This document shows positions 17,988 to 20,000 of a stretch of 20,000 bases of DNA, piece by piece; within the stretch, counting starts at the first letter, position 1; each line of letters opens with the position of its first letter. The notes beneath the pieces were generated by a model. The model was not told the DNA's origin. It did no database searches and saw only the letters and a list, made by a program, of their open reading frames with translations. The stretch is from the NCBI GenBank assembly GCA_003427395.1, contig BFEA01000055.1, positions 2,304,621-2,324,620 on the forward strand, written 5' to 3'. Made by a program: the position numbers and the translations under genes. The DNA comes from Chara braunii. Taxonomy: Eukaryota > Streptophyta > Charophyceae > Charales > Characeae.

Positions 17988-18996
17988 ACCTTCGGCCTAT
18001 TGCTTATATTTTGCTCTTTGGAGTTTTTATAGTTGGACGTTATAGTCCGTGGCAGCCGTCAAAGTCAAACCCCTTGATGTTCGACTGCCATGACAGCTTA
18101 AAGCTGTCTACTCAACCCCTCTGCACAGGGTGCAGAAGAGGGTGTGATCGTCAACCACGCATGGCGGTTGTCCAGCGTCGGGAGATTAAACCTCGAGGCG
18201 CGTGTCAGCGGACACTTGAGTGTCGAACGCGACCCTCGCGATTAACGGGGACCGCGTGAGTATGGGTACCACATAGTACGCCATTATTGCGACTGCTTGC
18301 GCACGTCTGCATTGCGAGTCGATACGCGATAGCCCTACGTCCGCGCAGTTTTAGATTAAGTCTCGCGCGCGACGCCTATCCTATTTTTGTATCGGGAAGT
18401 TACGGGACGGCTACCGAGGGGCTAGGAGCGTTGTCGCGTTGTTTATGTTGTATTGTTTCGTATGTGTGTGTGTGAGTTTTATTTTTGTGCTAGTAAAGTG
18501 GTGTGCGCATGGTGTGTGGGATGCGTTCTAGTCGACCGACGACGAGCCGCGCTTGGGACTTCAGCCCCCCATGATGCTGGTTCGCGTGCGGGTCTGATAG
18601 AGGTGTATTACCGCGGGTACGCCCTATGCTACAGCAAACGAGAAATGCCCTCGGCTGGTCCACCTCTGCGATTGCAACTGATCAACTTTCGTATTGTGGT
18701 AGCTCGGCGGGGATACGCCCACCGAAGGGAGGTGACAGCTCCCGTAAGGTGTAGGCAAGTTGTGCCTCGCGTAGGCCCTAATCTATCGTAGGGGCTTGCG
18801 AGAGGTATGGACGGAGCACTCGGCCGGAGCGGCTTATGGAAGCTACATGTATATTCGCGACGAAGGATTTAAAACCAACTCCTGCGTGACGCGGCCGGGA
18901 GGGTCCCGCGCTGTCCTGGTGCGGTGCCGGACCGATGCGCTCGACACCGCCCTTTTCAAGCGTTTTCGGTGGACCTACCGGACTCGGTCTGATTTG

Positions 18997-19049
18997 TTTT
19001 TGGGCCAGGAGACCTTCATGGCCTGCATGGAGGCCTCTTAGCCCAAAAA
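18997..19049. other. Strong hairpin just outside the 3' LTR
   Basis: TTTTTGGGC (18997-19005) pairs with GCCCAAAAA (19041-19049). An inner stem, GAGACCTTCATG with CATGGAGGCCTC, pairs at 10 of 12 bases around a GCCTG loop. The 53-base fold is long for chance. It could be part of a repeat end, a small RNA precursor-like fold, or a relic; nothing nearby decides. Confidence 0.45.
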
Positions 19050-19083
19050 GAAACTAGTAAGACCCCCAGAATAGATGCGCTAC

Positions 19084-19602
19084 CAACAGAAAAATTCCCA
19101 TGAGAAATGAAGTTGAAAAAACATACATAAAAAAAAAATCATTCATATTTATAAATTATCATTCCAATGTTCATCCAATTCTAGAATTTTCAATTTTATT
19201 TGATAAGTTCCCGTCTAAATATGAGTTTTCCCTTCCAACTACATCTATTTTTTCAAGATGGAATGAAAGTCTGAATGAGTTTATGAAATGTTTTAATTAA
19301 AATTTCATTCTTCTACAACAAATATCTTCTAATTTCAATTGGATTAACCTATTTATGATTGAAAGTCCTTACTAAGAATGAAAGTCCAATTAAAATATTT
19401 CATAAACTCATCCAGACTTTCATTCCATCTCTAGCATGCAGTCCAAATAAGAAGGGATACCCTATTCTTCGAATAAAAATTTGCAAGTAAGATGAAATTT
19501 TTTAAGATTGGAATGACATTGTTTAAGATGGAATGAAAATTTGAAATTTAGATTGTAATTTTATTGTAGAATGATATTTAATTCTAGGAAATTTTTCCGT
19601 TG
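19084..19602. mobile_element. AT-rich MITE-like element
   Basis: The terminal inverted repeats CAACAGAAAAATTCCC (19084-19099) and the complement of GGAAATTTTTCCGTTG (19587-19602) agree at 14 of 16 bases. The interior is very AT-rich, unlike both flanks, and has no coding capacity. An internal inverted repeat (19258-19298 with 19388-19428) matches at 39 of 41 bases. The AAGATGGAATGA motif recurs several times, as subterminal repeats do in non-autonomous DNA transposons. No clear target-site duplication was seen, so superfamily is unassigned. Confidence 0.55.
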
Positions 19603-20000
19603 ACGGCCCCTTGGTCCAAGACCCCCCTGAGTGCCAGTCACACTGAGGTATGATAGTAGGGATAGGGGGTGCGCTAGGAGTATTAACATAGGGAAAGGGT
19701 AGGGAAAGTGGCCTATCTTTTCAGGACAACTACCGGCTGCCGCTGCCGGTGATCACCGTGGGTCTAGTCCTTAGCCTCTACAACACCCTGGGCTCTATAA
19801 AAGAAAGAAGGAAAGCAAGAAAAAAAGAAAAAAAAAAGAAAAAAAAAAAAAAAGAGGAAGAAATGCACTACGGCCAAGCGGGGGGGAACCGAACCGGTCC
19901 GGTTCCGGTTGGGGGAGGGGCCCTCGGTCCTACCGGGCTTACAACACTGTTTTTTTTCCAATTTAAACCATTTCTCGTTCTGTGCATGACATCCCCATTT
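19603..20000. other. Flanking DNA with TATA-like box, A-rich tract and GC palindrome; no gene
   Basis: CTCTATAAAAG (about 19793-19803) precedes a purine tract that is mostly A (about 19801-19862). GAACCGGTCCGGTTC (19891-19905) is a 15-base perfect palindrome within a CCGGTT-rich stretch. AAGACCCCC occurs here (about 19619) and also before the MITE (about 19051). The minus-strand ORF over this region is a product of the poly-A tract. I see no supported gene. Confidence 0.4.

Larger units (their letters stand above)
16454..18946 (+). repeat. 3' LTR, palindromic, centre deleted
   Basis: The first arm (16482 to about 17987) is in minus orientation relative to the 5' LTR's right arm. The second arm (about 17986-18946) is in plus orientation and ends GCGCTCGACA, where similarity with the 5' LTR stops. 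It matches the 5' LTR with roughly 5% difference in the blocks I compared. The central part corresponding to about 547-2962 of the 5' LTR is missing. Length is about 2.49 kb against an expected 4.8 kb for the other LTR. The ends read TG...CA. Confidence 0.75.

Overview
This window is eukaryotic, repeat-dominated DNA. Almost all of it appears to be one very large, decayed Ty3/Gypsy-type LTR retrotransposon. I infer a plant-lineage host, possibly a charophyte alga such as Chara. The reasons are the tRNA-Asp-type primer binding site (familiar from plant Ty3/Gypsy elements), C-to-T type stop mutations at CGA and CAG codons, and the general character of the pol protein. The host assignment is tentative. 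No host protein-coding gene is supported.

Layout. Positions 1-3924 are the visible part of the 5' LTR. Positions 1-3065 form a giant, nearly perfect palindrome centred near 1533-1538, so the LTR is an inverted repeat of itself, and its left end lies outside the window. A tRNA-Asp-type PBS starts at 3927. A leader with a likely intron leads to gag (4248-5828), an acidic linker, protease (catalytic DTGA at 6697-6708), reverse transcriptase (YIDD at 8149-8160), RNase H and integrase (HHCC zinc finger and D,D-35-E), ending at 10745. A third open region, 10911-12766, follows pol. It looks gag-like and ends in its own CCHC zinc knuckle. Next come about 3.7 kb of non-coding DNA holding small hairpins, two tRNA-like sequences and a cluster of U6-snRNA-derived fragments. 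A polypurine tract at 16433-16453 abuts the 3' LTR (16454-18946). The 3' LTR is also palindromic (minus-oriented arm, then plus-oriented arm) but has lost the central part.

Downstream (18947-20000) is flanking DNA with a strong hairpin, an AT-rich MITE-like element (19084-19602), an A-rich tract and a small GC palindrome.

State of the element. Gag, pol and ORF3 are interrupted by in-frame stops (5466, 5556, 5826, 7453, 8227, 8518) and at least five reading-frame changes (about 6225, 6740, 7300, 10140, 11530). This copy is therefore defective, although the catalytic residues can still be read. The most unusual points are the palindromic LTRs, the primer-site-like sequence mirrored at the start of the 3' LTR, the second gag/zinc-knuckle ORF downstream of integrase with its own splice-acceptor-like signal, and the Pol III gene relics (U6 and tRNA-like) just upstream of the 3' LTR.
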